Source: Pseudomonas sp. ok272 (GTDB lineage Bacteria; Pseudomonadota; Gammaproteobacteria; Pseudomonadales; Pseudomonadaceae). Taken from it: 64,000 bases of DNA. The stretch spans positions 124,001 through 188,000 of the forward strand of contig NZ_FOCB01000006.1 of assembly GCF_900109995.1 (NCBI RefSeq), given 5' to 3'. A model generated the notes under the pieces. It had not been told where the DNA came from. It saw only the letters and a program-made list of their open reading frames with translations, and ran no database searches. How positions within the stretch are numbered: position 1 is the first letter of the stretch; the number at the start of each line of letters is the position of its first letter. This document shows positions 10,106 through 21,427 of this stretch, in pieces. The translations under genes and the position numbers were made by a program.

Positions 10106-12736
10106 ATGGCCGATTGGCAGTCCCTCGATCCCGAGGCCGCTCGTGAAGCGGAAAAATATGAAAACCCTATTCCTAGCCGCGAACTGATCCTTCAGCACCT
10201 CGCTGATCGTGGTTCGCCTGCTGCCCGCGAGCAACTGGTCGAAGAGTTTGGTCTGACCACAGAAGACCAGGTCGAAGCCCTGCGCCGCCGCCTGCGCGCC
10301 ATGGAGCGCGACGCTCAACTGATTTACACCCGTCGCGGTACCTACGCGCCGGTCGACAAGCTCGACCTGATCCTGGGCCGCATCAGCGGTCACCGTGATG
10401 GCTTCGGCTTCCTGGTGCCGGACGATGGCAGCGCCGACCTGTTCATGAGCCCGGCGCAAATGCGCCTGGTGTTCGATGGCGACCGTGCGCTGGCGCGGGT
10501 TTCCGGCCTGGATCGTCGTGGTCGTCGTGAAGGCGTGATCGTCGAAGTGGTGTCCCGTGCCCACGAGACCATCGTTGGTCGCTACTTCGAAGAAGGCGGT
10601 ATTGGCTTCGTTGTTGCCGACAACCCGAAGATCCAGCAGGAAGTGCTGGTCACCCCGGGCCGCAACGCCAACGCCAAGATCGGTCAGTTCGTCGAAGTGA
10701 AGATCACGCACTGGCCAACACCGCGATTCCAGCCGCAAGGCGATGTGGTCGAGGTGGTGGGCAACTACATGGCGCCGGGCATGGAGATCGATATCGCCCT
10801 GCGTACCTACGACATTCCCCACGTTTGGCCTGAAGCGGTGCTCAAAGAAGCTGCCAAGCTCAAGCCGGAAGTCGAAGATAAAGACAAAGAGAAACGCATC
10901 GATCTGCGTCACCTGCCGTTCGTCACCATCGACGGCGAAGACGCGCGCGACTTCGATGACGCGGTCTATTGCGAATCCAAGCCAGGCAAGCTGCGCCTGT
11001 TCTCCGGTGGCTGGAAGTTGTACGTGGCAATTGCCGACGTTTCCAGCTACGTGAAGATTGGTTCGGCGCTGGACGACGAGTCCCAGGTTCGCGGCAACTC
11101 GGTGTACTTCCCCGAGCGCGTGATCCCGATGCTGCCTGAGCAGCTGTCCAACGGCCTGTGCTCGCTGAACCCGCATGTCGATCGCCTGGCCATGGTCTGC
11201 GAGATGACCATCTCCAAGTCGGGCGAGATGACCGACTACTGCTTCTACGAAGCGGTGATCCATTCCCACGCCCGCCTGACCTACAACAAGGTCAGCGCGA
11301 TGCTGGAAACCCCGAAACTCACCGAGGGGCGTCAGCTTCGTGGCGAGTACAGCGAGGTTCTGCCACACCTCAAGCAGCTCTACTCGTTGTACAAGGTGTT
11401 GTTGGCGGCTCGTCATGTCCGTGGCGCGATTGACTTCGAAACCCAGGAAACCCGGATCATCTTCGGCTCCGAGCGCAAGATCGCCGAAATTCGGCCGACA
11501 GTGCGTAACGATGCCCACAAGTTGATCGAGGAATGCATGCTGGCGGCCAACGTGGCCACGGCTGAGTTCCTGAAGAAGCACGAAATCCCGGCGCTGTACC
11601 GCGTCCACGATGGTCCGCCACCGGAGCGCCTGGAAAAACTGCGCGCCTTCCTTGGCGAACTCGGCCTGTCCCTGCACAAAGGCAAGGATGGCCCGTCGCC
11701 CAAGGACTACCAGGCATTGCTGGCCGGGATCAAGGATCGTCCGGATTTCCACCTGATCCAGACCGTCATGCTGCGCTCGTTGAGCCAGGCGGTGTATAGC
11801 GCTGACAACCAGGGCCACTTCGGCCTGAACTACGAAGCTTATACCCACTTCACCTCACCGATTCGCCGCTACCCGGACCTGCTCACGCACCGGGCGATTC
11901 GCAGCGTCATCCACTCCAAGCGCGAGACCCCGCACGTCAAGCGGGCTGGTGCGATGGCCATCCCGAAAGCGCGTATCTATCCGTACGACGAAGCGGCGCT
12001 GGAGCAACTCGGCGAGCAGTGCTCGATGAGCGAGCGCCGTGCCGACGAAGCCACGCGTGACGTCGTGAACTGGCTCAAGTGCGAGTTCATGAAGGACCGC
12101 GTAGGCGAATCGTTCCCGGGTGTGATTACTGCGGTGACCGGTTTTGGCCTGTTCGTCGAGTTGACGGACATCTACGTCGAAGGCTTGGTCCATGTGACCG
12201 CCTTGCCGGGCGATTACTACCACTTCGACCCTGTGCACCATCGCCTGGCGGGCGAGCGGACCGGTCGCAGCTTCCGCCTGGGCGACACGGTTGAAGTGCG
12301 CGTAATGCGGGTTGACCTGGACGAGCGCAAGATCGACTTCGAGATGGCCGAGAAAACCATCAGCGCGCCGATTGGCCGCAAGAAGCGCGACACGCAAACA
12401 TCGGCGCCTGCTGCCAAGACAGCTGCCGAGCCTGCTTCGGCCAAATCCGGTCGTCGTGGTCCGGCGAAGGAAAAGGCGGTCGAAGCCTATCGTCCTAGCG
12501 ATGCAGCGGCGAAAAACGCCGAAGTGCGCAAGAGTCGTGAACTGAAGCAGGCGTTGCTGGCCGAAGCGAAAAGCGGTGGTAAAGCGGCGTCTGGGGGAAA
12601 GACCGGGCGGTCGGCGCCTGAAACGGCCTCCGGCGGCAAGCCAGCCAAACCGAGTAAACATCGTAAAGGCCCGCCCAAAGCGGGCTCGGCCCCAGCCAGA
12701 AGTGGTGGGGCGCGTAAACCTAAGGCCAAGTCATGA
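10106..12736 (+). CDS. rnr: Ribonuclease R
   Basis: An 876-residue 3'-5' exoribonuclease of the RNB family. It degrades structured RNA, rRNA and tmRNA-tagged mRNA. An N-terminal winged-helix region (about 20-90) is followed by cold-shock domains. The RNB catalytic core carries the metal-binding DGEDARDFDDAVYCE segment (about residue 275) and the RNB signature HFTSPIRRYPDLLTHRAIR (about 590). An S1 domain (FPGVITAVTGFGLFVELTDI) comes next. The final ~110 residues are Lys/Ala/Gly-rich and probably bind RNA. The last four bases overlap the rlmB start (ATGA), so the two are translationally coupled. Confidence 0.97.
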   Translation: MADWQSLDPEAAREAEKYENPIPSRELILQHLADRGSPAAREQLVEEFGLTTEDQVEALRRRLRAMERDAQLIYTRRGTYAPVDKLDLILGRISGHRDGFGFLVPDDGSADLFMSPAQMRLVFDGDRALARVSGLDRRGRREGVIVEVVSRAHETIVGRYFEEGGIGFVVADNPKIQQEVLVTPGRNANAKIGQFVEVKITHWPTPRFQPQGDVVEVVGNYMAPGMEIDIALRTYDIPHVWPEAVLKEAAKLKPEVEDKDKEKRIDLRHLPFVTIDGEDARDFDDAVYCESKPGKLRLFSGGWKLYVAIADVSSYVKIGSALDDESQVRGNSVYFPERVIPMLPEQLSNGLCSLNPHVDRLAMVCEMTISKSGEMTDYCFYEAVIHSHARLTYNKVSAMLETPKLTEGRQLRGEYSEVLPHLKQLYSLYKVLLAARHVRGAIDFETQETRIIFGSERKIAEIRPTVRNDAHKLIEECMLAANVATAEFLKKHEIPALYRVHDGPPPERLEKLRAFLGELGLSLHKGKDGPSPKDYQALLAGIKDRPDFHLIQTVMLRSLSQAVYSADNQGHFGLNYEAYTHFTSPIRRYPDLLTHRAIRSVIHSKRETPHVKRAGAMAIPKARIYPYDEAALEQLGEQCSMSERRADEATRDVVNWLKCEFMKDRVGESFPGVITAVTGFGLFVELTDIYVEGLVHVTALPGDYYHFDPVHHRLAGERTGRSFRLGDTVEVRVMRVDLDERKIDFEMAEKTISAPIGRKKRDTQTSAPAAKTAAEPASAKSGRRGPAKEKAVEAYRPSDAAAKNAEVRKSRELKQALLAEAKSGGKAASGGKTGRSAPETASGGKPAKPSKHRKGPPKAGSAPARSGGARKPKAKS

Positions 12737-13500
12737 GTCAGTTGGAAAAAATCTATGGCGTGCATGCCGTAGAAGCGTTGCTGCGTCACCACCCCAAGCG
12801 CGTCAAGCAGATCTGGCTGGCCGAAGGGCGCAGTGATCCGCGGGTACAGACGCTGATTGATCTGGCCAACGAAAATCGTGTGGCCGTCGGCAATGCCGAG
12901 CGCCGTGAGCTGGATGCCTGGGTTGAGGGCGTGCACCAGGGCGTGGTGGCGGACGTCAGTCCGAGCCAGGTCTGGGGCGAGGCGATGCTCGACGAGTTGC
13001 TGGATCGCACCGAAGGCGCGCCACTGTTGCTGGTGCTCGACGGCGTGACCGACCCGCACAACCTTGGCGCTTGCCTGCGTTCGGCCGATGCGGCCGGTGC
13101 GCTGGCAGTGATCGTGCCCAAGGACAAGTCAGCGACCCTGACCCCGACCGTGCGAAAAGTAGCCTGCGGCGCGGCGGAAGTGATTCCGCTGGTGGCGGTG
13201 ACCAACCTGGCCCGCACCCTGGAAAAGCTCAAGCAGCGCGGGCTGTGGGTCGTGGGTACGGCAGGCGAGGCCGAGGTCAATATTTATGACCAGGACATGA
13301 CCGGGCCGACCATCCTGATCATGGGTGCCGAAGGCAGTGGCATGCGCCGCCTGACTCGCGATCTTTGCGACTACCTGGTGCACCTGCCGATGGTCGGTAG
13401 CGTCAGCAGCCTCAATGTGTCCGTCGCCACTGGCGTGTGCCTGTTCGAGGCCCAGCGCCAGCGTAGCGTCAAGGCCAAGGCTTCTGCCAAGAAGTCCTGA
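12733..13500 (+). CDS. rlmB: 23S rRNA (guanosine-2'-O)-methyltransferase RlmB
   Basis: A 255-residue SPOUT-class methyltransferase that methylates the ribose of G2251 in the 23S rRNA P-loop using S-adenosylmethionine. It has an N-terminal L30e-like substrate-binding domain (YGVHAVEALLRHHPKRVKQI). The trefoil-knot domain carries the family motifs LDGVTDPHNLGACLRSADAA, IMGAEGSGMRRLTRDLCD and the knot-closing MVGSVSSLNVSVATGVCLFE. Length is usual. It is coupled to rnr by a 4-bp overlap, so RNA decay and rRNA modification share a transcript. Confidence 0.96.
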   Translation: MSQLEKIYGVHAVEALLRHHPKRVKQIWLAEGRSDPRVQTLIDLANENRVAVGNAERRELDAWVEGVHQGVVADVSPSQVWGEAMLDELLDRTEGAPLLLVLDGVTDPHNLGACLRSADAAGALAVIVPKDKSATLTPTVRKVACGAAEVIPLVAVTNLARTLEKLKQRGLWVVGTAGEAEVNIYDQDMTGPTILIMGAEGSGMRRLTRDLCDYLVHLPMVGSVSSLNVSVATGVCLFEAQRQRSVKAKASAKKS

Positions 13501-13515
13501 GCCGGTTGTAACCCC

Positions 13516-13602
13516 TGTGGGAGCGAATGTGTTCGCGAAGGCGGTCGGTCGGCAGTGATGTCGACCGGCACGACGCCTTCGCGAGCAGGTTCGCTCCCAC
13601 AG
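13516..13602. repeat. REPIN between rlmB and rpsF
   Basis: An inverted pair of REP cores (GTGGGAGCGAATGTGTTCGC and GCGAGCAGGTTCGCTCCCAC) separated by about 40 bp. It forms a long cruciform and probably insulates the rlmB and rpsF transcripts. Confidence 0.9.
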
Positions 13603-13644
13603 TCGTTTGTGGTGTGGCGATTGCTCAAATAATCACCAATTACC

Positions 13645-13673
13645 TTGCGCCGCTCCCGGCCCTTCTCTACAAT
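13645..13673 (+). promoter_or_regulatory. Candidate promoter of the rpsF operon
   Basis: TTGCGC, 17 bp, TACAAT. A transcript starting near 13680 would carry a ~110-nt leader. That leader holds a small hairpin CCGCT-TTTG-AGCGG at 13752-13765 close to the Shine-Dalgarno sequence (GTAAGGAG), where S6:S18 autoregulatory structures are found in other bacteria. Confidence 0.6.
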
Positions 13674-13791
13674 TGCGCCCCTTGCTGTGACGGCAGGCAC
13701 ACATGTGTCTTTCGCCAGCAAGTCCATAAGTGTCATTCACTCCTTGTCTGACCGCTTTTGAGCGGCAGGCTACAACCCGTAAGGAGCATTC

Positions 13792-14214
13792 ATGCGTCAT
13801 TACGAAATCATCTTTTTGGTCCACCCGGATCAAAGCGAGCAAGTCGGCGGCATGGTAGAGCGTTACACCAAGCTGATCGAAGAAGACGGCGGCAAAATCC
13901 ACCGTCTGGAAGATTGGGGCCGTCGTCAACTGGCCTACGCAATCAACAATGTTCACAAGGCTCACTACGTGATGCTGAACGTTGAGTGCACTGGCAAGGC
14001 CCTGGCCGAGCTGGAAGACAACTTCCGCTACAACGATGCAGTGATCCGTAACCTGGTCATCCGTCGCGAAGAAGCCGTTACCGGCCAATCCGAGATGCTC
14101 AAGGCTGAAGAAAACCGCAGTGAGCGCCGTGAGCGTCGCGACCGTCCTGAGCACGAAGGCGCTGAAAGCGCTGATAGTGATGACAGCGACAACAGCGATA
14201 ACGCTGACGAGTAA
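13792..14214 (+). CDS. rpsF: 30S ribosomal protein S6
   Basis: A 140-residue S6. [18 protein letters not shown] begins the ferredoxin-like fold, and the motif [19 protein letters not shown] is characteristic. S6 binds S18 and the 16S rRNA platform. The C-terminus is an acidic Glu/Ser/Asp tail, as in other gammaproteobacterial S6 proteins that receive post-translational glutamates (RimK substrate). That modification is inferred from the family. First gene of the rpsF-rpsR-rplI group. Confidence 0.97.
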   Translation: MRHYEIIFLVHPDQSEQVGGMVERYTKLIEEDGGKIHRLEDWGRRQLAYAINNVHKAHYVMLNVECTGKALAELEDNFRYNDAVIRNLVIRREEAVTGQSEMLKAEENRSERRERRDRPEHEGAESADSDDSDNSDNADE

Positions 14215-14242
14215 TCCACGGACCTTTTAAGGAGCCTATCAA

Positions 14243-14473
14243 ATGGCACGTTTCTTCCGTCGTCGTAAATTCTGCCGCTTCACCGCTGAAGAGGTTAAGG
14301 AGATCGATTACAAAGATCTCAATACCCTGAAAGCTTATGTATCCGAGACCGGCAAAATCGTTCCAAGCCGCATCACCGGTACCAAAGCTCGTTATCAGCG
14401 TCAGCTGGCCACCGCTATCAAGCGCGCCCGCTTCCTGGCCCTGCTGGCCTACACCGACAGCCACGGCCGCTGA
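14243..14473 (+). CDS. rpsR: 30S ribosomal protein S18
   Basis: A 76-residue S18 with the expected [20 protein letters not shown]-terminus and [20 protein letters not shown] core. It forms a heterodimer with S6. Preceded by AAGGAG and 28 bp downstream of rpsF in the same operon. Confidence 0.97.
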   Translation: MARFFRRRKFCRFTAEEVKEIDYKDLNTLKAYVSETGKIVPSRITGTKARYQRQLATAIKRARFLALLAYTDSHGR

Positions 14474-14509
14474 GACCGGGCAGTCGACACGTAGCAAAGG
14501 ATTGAATGT

Positions 14510-15403
14510 ATGCGTGCCATAGCTGAGTTCATCATGCGCGGCCGTATGCAGGCCACTCTCGTAGTGGCTGGATGCGCGGCATTGCCGTTGTTGTATTGGT
14601 TGGGTGCTGCCGCGGGGAGCCTTGTGCTGCTGCGGCGCGGATTCAAGGATGCCTTGGGCGTCCTTGCTCTGGGGGTATTGCCGGCCTTGATCTGGTGGCT
14701 GTATTCCGAAGATCCACGCGCACTCATGGTGCTGTTGGGGTCCTCGGCACTGGCGTTGGTTTTACGCGCCAGTGAATCCTGGAGTCGCACGCTGCTTGCC
14801 AGCGTAGCGATAGGCGTGGTGTTTTCAGTGGTGTTGGGTGCGGTTTACCGCCCTCACATCGAGGTGCTGTCCCAGGAACTGGTAAAGATCCTGCCGCTGG
14901 CCCTTGGTGACCTCTACCAGCAATTGTCGGTAGAGGAGCGAGCGCGTCTCGCCGCCCTGATTGCCCCGGTCCTGACTGGCCTGATAGCGGCCTTGTTGCA
15001 AATCGTCAGTGTGCTGAGCCTGATTGTCGGGCGCTACTGGCAGGCGTTGTTGTACAACCCCGGTGGTTTTGGTCGCGAGTTTCGCGCCATCCGAATCCCG
15101 CTGGGGCCAGCGATGTTGCTGCTGGCGTGCATGCTTCTGGGACCGAACTTCGGCGCCCAGATGGCCATGTTGACGCCGTTGTGCAGCGTACCGCTGGTGT
15201 TCGCCGGGCTGGCCCTGATTCATGGGCTGGTGGCTGAAAAGCGACTGGCCAAGTTTTGGCTGGTGGGGTTGTACGTAACGCTGTTGCTGTTCATGCAGCT
15301 GATCTATCCGTTGCTGGTGGTCTTGGCCATTGTCGACAGCCTGATTGATTTTCGCGGTCGTTTGACGCCGAAAGACGTCGATAGCGCGAACGGTGAAGGT
15401 TAA
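14510..15403 (+). CDS. Polytopic membrane protein of the rpsR-rplI operon (YybS/DUF2232-like)
   Basis: A 297-residue hydrophobic protein with about seven to eight predicted membrane helices (for example ATLVVAGCAALPLLYWLGA, TLLASVAIGVVFSVVLGAV, FWLVGLYVTLLLFMQLIYPL). A homologue sits at the same place in other Pseudomonas, between rpsR and rplI. The overall pattern resembles the DUF2232/YybS family, which is also linked to ribosomal genes in Firmicutes. Function is unknown. The spacing to both neighbours (36 and 19 bp) says it is cotranscribed with ribosomal proteins. Confidence 0.8.
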   Translation: MRAIAEFIMRGRMQATLVVAGCAALPLLYWLGAAAGSLVLLRRGFKDALGVLALGVLPALIWWLYSEDPRALMVLLGSSALALVLRASESWSRTLLASVAIGVVFSVVLGAVYRPHIEVLSQELVKILPLALGDLYQQLSVEERARLAALIAPVLTGLIAALLQIVSVLSLIVGRYWQALLYNPGGFGREFRAIRIPLGPAMLLLACMLLGPNFGAQMAMLTPLCSVPLVFAGLALIHGLVAEKRLAKFWLVGLYVTLLLFMQLIYPLLVVLAIVDSLIDFRGRLTPKDVDSANGEG

Positions 15404-15422
15404 AAGTTAAGAGGATTTTCAC

Positions 15423-15869
15423 ATGCAACTGATCCTTCTGGAAAAAGTCGCCAACCTGGGCAACCTGGGCGACAAAGTGAACGTTAAGGCCGGTTACGGT
15501 CGTAACTACCTGCTGCCTTACGGCAAAGCGACCGCTGCGACCGCTGCCAACCTGGCTGCGTTCGAAGAGCGTCGCGCTGAGCTGGAAAAAGCCGCAGCAG
15601 ACAAAAAAGCTTCGGCTGAAAGCCGCGCTGCCCAACTGGCTGAGCTGGAAGTGACTATCACTGCCACCGCCGGTGACGAAGGCAAGCTGTTCGGTTCGAT
15701 CGGTACTCACGACATCGCTGATGCACTGACCGCCTCTGGCGTTGAAGTGGCAAAAAGCGAAGTTCGTCTGCCGAACGGCACCATCCGCAACGTAGGTGAA
15801 TTCGACGTAGCCGTGCACCTGCACGCTGAAGTTGAAGCCACCGTACGCGTTGTCGTGGTAGCAGCTTAA
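15423..15869 (+). CDS. rplI: 50S ribosomal protein L9
   Basis: A 148-residue L9 that binds 23S rRNA domain V near the L1 stalk. The N-terminal domain [20 protein letters not shown] and [13 protein letters not shown] are diagnostic. The long central helix ([20 protein letters not shown]) and C-terminal globular domain are complete. It starts 19 bp after the membrane-protein gene, with AGAGGA upstream. Confidence 0.97.
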   Translation: MQLILLEKVANLGNLGDKVNVKAGYGRNYLLPYGKATAATAANLAAFEERRAELEKAAADKKASAESRAAQLAELEVTITATAGDEGKLFGSIGTHDIADALTASGVEVAKSEVRLPNGTIRNVGEFDVAVHLHAEVEATVRVVVVAA

Positions 15870-15914
15870 GCAGCACTTGTCGGCTGGCACCCTCGGGTGC
15901 TTGTCGGTAACATC

Positions 15915-15948
15915 GGGCACGATCCTGTTTACAGGTCGTGCCCTTTGT
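15915..15948 (+). terminator. Terminator after rplI
   Basis: GGGCACGA..CCTG pairs with CAGG..TCGTGCCC (one bulged base) around TTTA and is followed by a T-rich stretch (TTTGTCTTTC). It lies about 45 bp past the rplI stop and separates the ribosomal operon from dnaB. Confidence 0.75.
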
Positions 15949-16003
15949 CTTTCTGCGGTTCCTGAATTCTACAAACCCTGCTTTTTAAAGAACCCAAGTG
16001 GCC

Positions 16004-17398
16004 ATGAACGATATCTCCGCTCCTGAGCAATACGACCTGCAAACCGCCGCGCTGAAAGTGCCGCCCCATTCCATCGAGGCCGAACAGGCTGTGCTCGGTG
16101 GTTTGATGCTGGACAACAACGCCTGGGAGCGCGTGCTCGATCAGGTGTCGGACGGTGACTTCTATCGTCATGACCATCGCCTGATCTTCCGGGCCATCGC
16201 CAAGCTGGCCGACCAGAACTCGCCAATCGACGTGGTGACCCTGGCCGAGCAATTGGACAAGGAAGGCCAGACCTCGCAGGTGGGTGGCCTGGGCTATCTC
16301 GGCGAGTTGGCGAAGAACACGCCGTCGGTGGCCAACATCAAGGCCTATGCGCAGATCGTTCGCCAGCGCGCGACCTTGCGCCAACTGATCGGCATCGCCA
16401 CCGAGATTGCCGACAGTGCGTTCAACCCTGAAGGTCGCTCCGCCGAAGAGATCCTCGACGAAGCCGAGCGGCAGATCTTCCAGATTGCCGAGGCACGGCC
16501 GAAAACCGGCGGCCCGGTGGGCGTCAACGAGCTGTTGACCAAGGCCATCGACCGCATCGACACCCTGTTCAACACCGACAACGCCATCACCGGCCTGTCC
16601 ACCGGCTATACCGACCTCGATGGCATGACCAGTGGCCTGCAGCCGTCGGACCTGATCATCGTCGCCGGTCGTCCGTCGATGGGTAAGACCACCTTCGCCA
16701 TGAACCTGGTGGAGAACGCCGTGCTGCGCAGCGAGAAGGCCGTACTGGTTTACTCGCTGGAGATGCCAGGTGAATCTCTGATCATGCGTATGCTGTCGTC
16801 GCTCGGCCGGATCGACCAGACCAAGGTCCGTGCCGGTCGCCTGGAAGACGATGACTGGCCGCGCCTGACCTCGGCGGTCAACCTGCTCAACGACCGCAAG
16901 TTGTTCATCGATGACACCGCCGGCATCAGCCCCTCGGAGATGCGTGCCCGGACCCGTCGCCTGGTGCGTGAGCACGGCGAAGTCGGCCTGATCATGATCG
17001 ACTACCTGCAGTTGATGCAGATCCCGGGTTCGGGTGGCGATAACCGGACCAACGAGATTTCCGAGATCTCCCGATCCCTGAAAGCCTTGGCCAAGGAGTT
17101 CAATTGCCCGGTGGTCGCGCTGTCGCAGCTCAACCGATCCCTGGAGCAACGTCCGAACAAACGCCCGATCAACTCCGACTTGCGTGAATCCGGAGCGATC
17201 GAGCAGGACGCCGACGTGATCATGTTCGTGTATCGGGACGAGGTGTATCACCCCGAAACCGAGCACAAGGGCATCGCCGAGATCATCATCGGCAAGCAGC
17301 GTAACGGGCCCATCGGCACGACGCGGCTGGCGTTCATCGGTAAGTACACCCGCTTTGAAAACCTGGCGCCGGGTAGCTATAACTTCGACGACGAGTAA
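16004..17398 (+). CDS. dnaB: Replicative DNA helicase DnaB
   Basis: A 464-residue hexameric 5'-3' helicase of the replisome. The N-terminal DnaG-interacting domain begins at PPHSIEAEQAVLGGLMLDN. The RecA-like core has Walker A GRPSMGKTTFAMN (about 223-235), Walker B LIMIDYLQLM and the conserved SQLNRSLEQRPNKRP arginine-finger region. The C-terminus EIIIGKQRNGP..FENL is normal. The ATG at 16004 was chosen over a GTG two codons earlier; there is no strong Shine-Dalgarno for either. No intein is present. Confidence 0.97.
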   Translation: MNDISAPEQYDLQTAALKVPPHSIEAEQAVLGGLMLDNNAWERVLDQVSDGDFYRHDHRLIFRAIAKLADQNSPIDVVTLAEQLDKEGQTSQVGGLGYLGELAKNTPSVANIKAYAQIVRQRATLRQLIGIATEIADSAFNPEGRSAEEILDEAERQIFQIAEARPKTGGPVGVNELLTKAIDRIDTLFNTDNAITGLSTGYTDLDGMTSGLQPSDLIIVAGRPSMGKTTFAMNLVENAVLRSEKAVLVYSLEMPGESLIMRMLSSLGRIDQTKVRAGRLEDDDWPRLTSAVNLLNDRKLFIDDTAGISPSEMRARTRRLVREHGEVGLIMIDYLQLMQIPGSGGDNRTNEISEISRSLKALAKEFNCPVVALSQLNRSLEQRPNKRPINSDLRESGAIEQDADVIMFVYRDEVYHPETEHKGIAEIIIGKQRNGPIGTTRLAFIGKYTRFENLAPGSYNFDDE

Positions 17399-17410
17399 GC
17401 GTCCGGCCTC

Positions 17411-17474
17411 TTCGCGGGCAAGCCTCGCACCTACAGATAATGTGAGACCTGTAGGGGCGAGGCTTGCCCGCGAA
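17411..17474. repeat. REPIN after dnaB
   Basis: A tight inverted REP pair (TTCGCGGGCAAGCCTCGC / GGGGCGAGGCTTGCCCGCGA) with a short spacer. It probably also acts as the 3' end structure of the dnaB mRNA. Confidence 0.88.
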
Positions 17475-17576
17475 TGGGGATCCGCTCATTTCCGACCATT
17501 GCAGTCGGAATTGGTCAAAATTTGTGCTATATTCCGCGCCCGCGAAATTCCATGAAAGCCAACACCGGTTATCGAC

Positions 17577-19886
<2,310 letters not shown>

Positions 19887-19906
19887 GCTTCGCCTGAGCT
19901 GAACAG

Positions 19907-19934
19907 AACGCCAACCTTCGGGTTGGCGTTTTGC
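19907..19934 (+). terminator. Terminator after the YgiQ gene
   Basis: A 10-bp stem AACGCCAACC/GGTTGGCGTT with a TTCG tetraloop, followed by TTTTGCGTT. A classic intrinsic terminator. Confidence 0.9.
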
Positions 19935-20033
19935 GTTCAGGGCTAAAAGGGGGGGGGCGTCACTGGCCCCTCGCGGGCAAGCCCCACCCTGATCGACGGC
20001 GTGACACACATCCGGTGTCCGACCCGAATTCCC

Positions 20034-20125
20034 TGTGGGAGCGAGCCCGCTCGCGAAAGCGGGGTGTCAGCGGGCATTGATGTTGACTGTGCCGGCCTCT
20101 TCGCGGGCAGGCCCGCTCCACACAG
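20034..20125. repeat. REPIN cluster, copy 1 of 4
   Basis: TGTGGGAGCGAGCCCGCTCG, then about 40 bp, then the inverted core (GCGGGCAGGCCCGCTCCACA). First of four consecutive REPINs filling the 630-bp space 19887-20519, which contains no gene. A degenerate REP half-site precedes it near 19969-19990. Confidence 0.88.
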
Positions 20126-20167
20126 GGTCCACGGCGAACACACATCCCGTGTCAGGCCCGAATGCCT

Positions 20168-20259
20168 TGTAGGAGCGAGGCTTGCCCGCGAAGGCGGTAA
20201 ACCTGACGACATGGATGTTGAATGGACTGGCCGGTTCGCGGGCAAGCCTCGCTCCTACG
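20168..20259. repeat. REPIN cluster, copy 2 of 4
   Basis: An inverted pair of the variant core TAGGAGCGAGGCTTGCCCGC, the same subtype as the pair at 17411-17474. It sits 43 bp after copy 1. Confidence 0.88.
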
Positions 20260-20269
20260 GATTCATCCC

Positions 20270-20338
20270 TGTGGGAGCGAGAGCGGCTTGCCGGCGATGG
20301 CGGTGACGAACGGCAAGGCTAAGACAGTTGCTCCCACA
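20270..20338. repeat. REPIN cluster, copy 3 of 4 (degenerate)
   Basis: One good REP core (GTGGGAGCGAGAGCGGCTTG) with an eroded right arm (GTTGCTCCCACA). Eleven bases after copy 2. Confidence 0.7.
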
Positions 20339-20381
20339 AGGATCACGGGAGTAAATGCTATCTGCGCCACACCACCCAGCC

Positions 20382-20472
20382 TGTGGGAGCGAGCCTGCTC
20401 GCGAAGGCGCCGGTACAGTCAACACAGGTGTTGGATGTCCCGGACACTTCGCAAGCAGGCTCGCGCTCACAA
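20382..20472. repeat. REPIN cluster, copy 4 of 4
   Basis: An inverted pair of the core GTGGGAGCGAGCCTGCTCGC, the right arm slightly mutated (CGCAAGCAGGCTCGCGCTCA). It ends 47 bp before the stop of the small gene at 20520. Confidence 0.85.
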
Positions 20473-20519
20473 GGAGCAGCATTCGATGGGTTTGATTGGA
20501 GTCTCAAACCCGGAGGGTC

Positions 20520-20711
20520 TCAGGCGTCTGGCGCCTGGTCTTTCGGTGTTTCAACAACGTCATCGGCAATCACTTCGCCTTCTGCATCCGGGCTCGCGAT
20601 GCCGGCTTCTTCGTCGGCTGCCGCTTTCTTGCGTTGCAACTTTTCCTCTTTCTTCTGTTCCTTGGCCAAGTCTCTCTGACGTTTGGCGAAGGAGTAATTA
20701 GGTTTAGCCAT
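20520..20711 (-). CDS. Small conserved hypothetical protein, charged coiled coil
   Basis: A 63-residue protein beginning MAKPNYSFAKRQRDLAKEQK. It is rich in Lys/Glu/Ala with a helical, likely coiled-coil first half and an acidic, likely disordered tail. The start is fixed by AGAGG seven bases upstream; the longer frame would run into the neighbouring LOG gene. No enzymatic motif is seen. It lies 68 bp downstream of the LOG gene on the same strand and may share its transcript. Function unknown. Confidence 0.7.
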   Translation of the reverse strand: MAKPNYSFAKRQRDLAKEQKKEEKLQRKKAAADEEAGIASPDAEGEVIADDVVETPKDQAPDA

Positions 20712-20779
20712 GGGCGATCCTCTGGGGTCGAAGGTGAGGTTGAGCGGCGCGTATTCTGCCTTTAAACCGGGGCTAGGGG

Positions 20780-21367
20780 TTAGCCGGGATTTTGCCCGAC
20801 CCATTTTGGTGCGACAACCGGTTGCCAGGCATCCAACGCGTCCAGCAGATCCTGTGGCGATTCGCTGGATTGCAGCATGTCACGGTGCTGGCCGCGAACG
20901 AAGCCTTCGCCGACGACGTGATCAAGAAATGCGCTGAGTTTGCTGTAGAAACCGTTCACTTCCAGCAGGCCCAGCGGCTTGCCGTGATAGCCAAGTTGGC
21001 CCCAGGTCCAGACTTCGAATAGCTCTTCAAAGGTCCCCAGGCCACCGGGCAGGGCGATAAAGGCATCGCTGAGCTCGGCCATGCGCGCCTTGCGGGCGTG
21101 CATGCCGTCGACCACTTCCAGGCGCGTCAGGCCTTTGTGGCCGATCTCCTTGTCCATCAGGCTTTGCGGGATGATCCCGACCACCTCACCACCGGCCGCG
21201 AGGGCAGCGTCGGCGACGATCCCCATCAAGCCCACCGCGCCGCCACCGTACACCAGGGTCAGCTTGCGTCGGGCCAATGCCTGGCCCAGGGCGATGGCCG
21301 CTTCTTTATAGGCTGGATGAGTGCCAGTGCTGGCACCGCAGAATACACAAACAGAGGTTAAAGACAT
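20780..21367 (-). CDS. LOG family protein (TIGR00730; nucleoside-5'-monophosphate phosphoribohydrolase)
   Basis: A 195-residue Rossmann-fold protein. It has the N-terminal [19 protein letters not shown] and the catalytic signature [20 protein letters not shown] (about 110-130), which defines the lysine-decarboxylase-like/LOG family. Studied members release free bases from nucleoside monophosphates, such as cytokinin ribotides or purine nucleotides. The physiological role in Pseudomonas is not settled. GGAG seven bases upstream supports the start. Confidence 0.9.
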   Translation of the reverse strand: MSLTSVCVFCGASTGTHPAYKEAAIALGQALARRKLTLVYGGGAVGLMGIVADAALAAGGEVVGIIPQSLMDKEIGHKGLTRLEVVDGMHARKARMAELSDAFIALPGGLGTFEELFEVWTWGQLGYHGKPLGLLEVNGFYSKLSAFLDHVVGEGFVRGQHRDMLQSSESPQDLLDALDAWQPVVAPKWVGQNPG

Positions 21368-21427
21368 GCCATGCTCCGTGGTCAGTGAGGCGCCAAGGGT
21401 AATAGCACGACGCTAGCGCTCCAAGGA

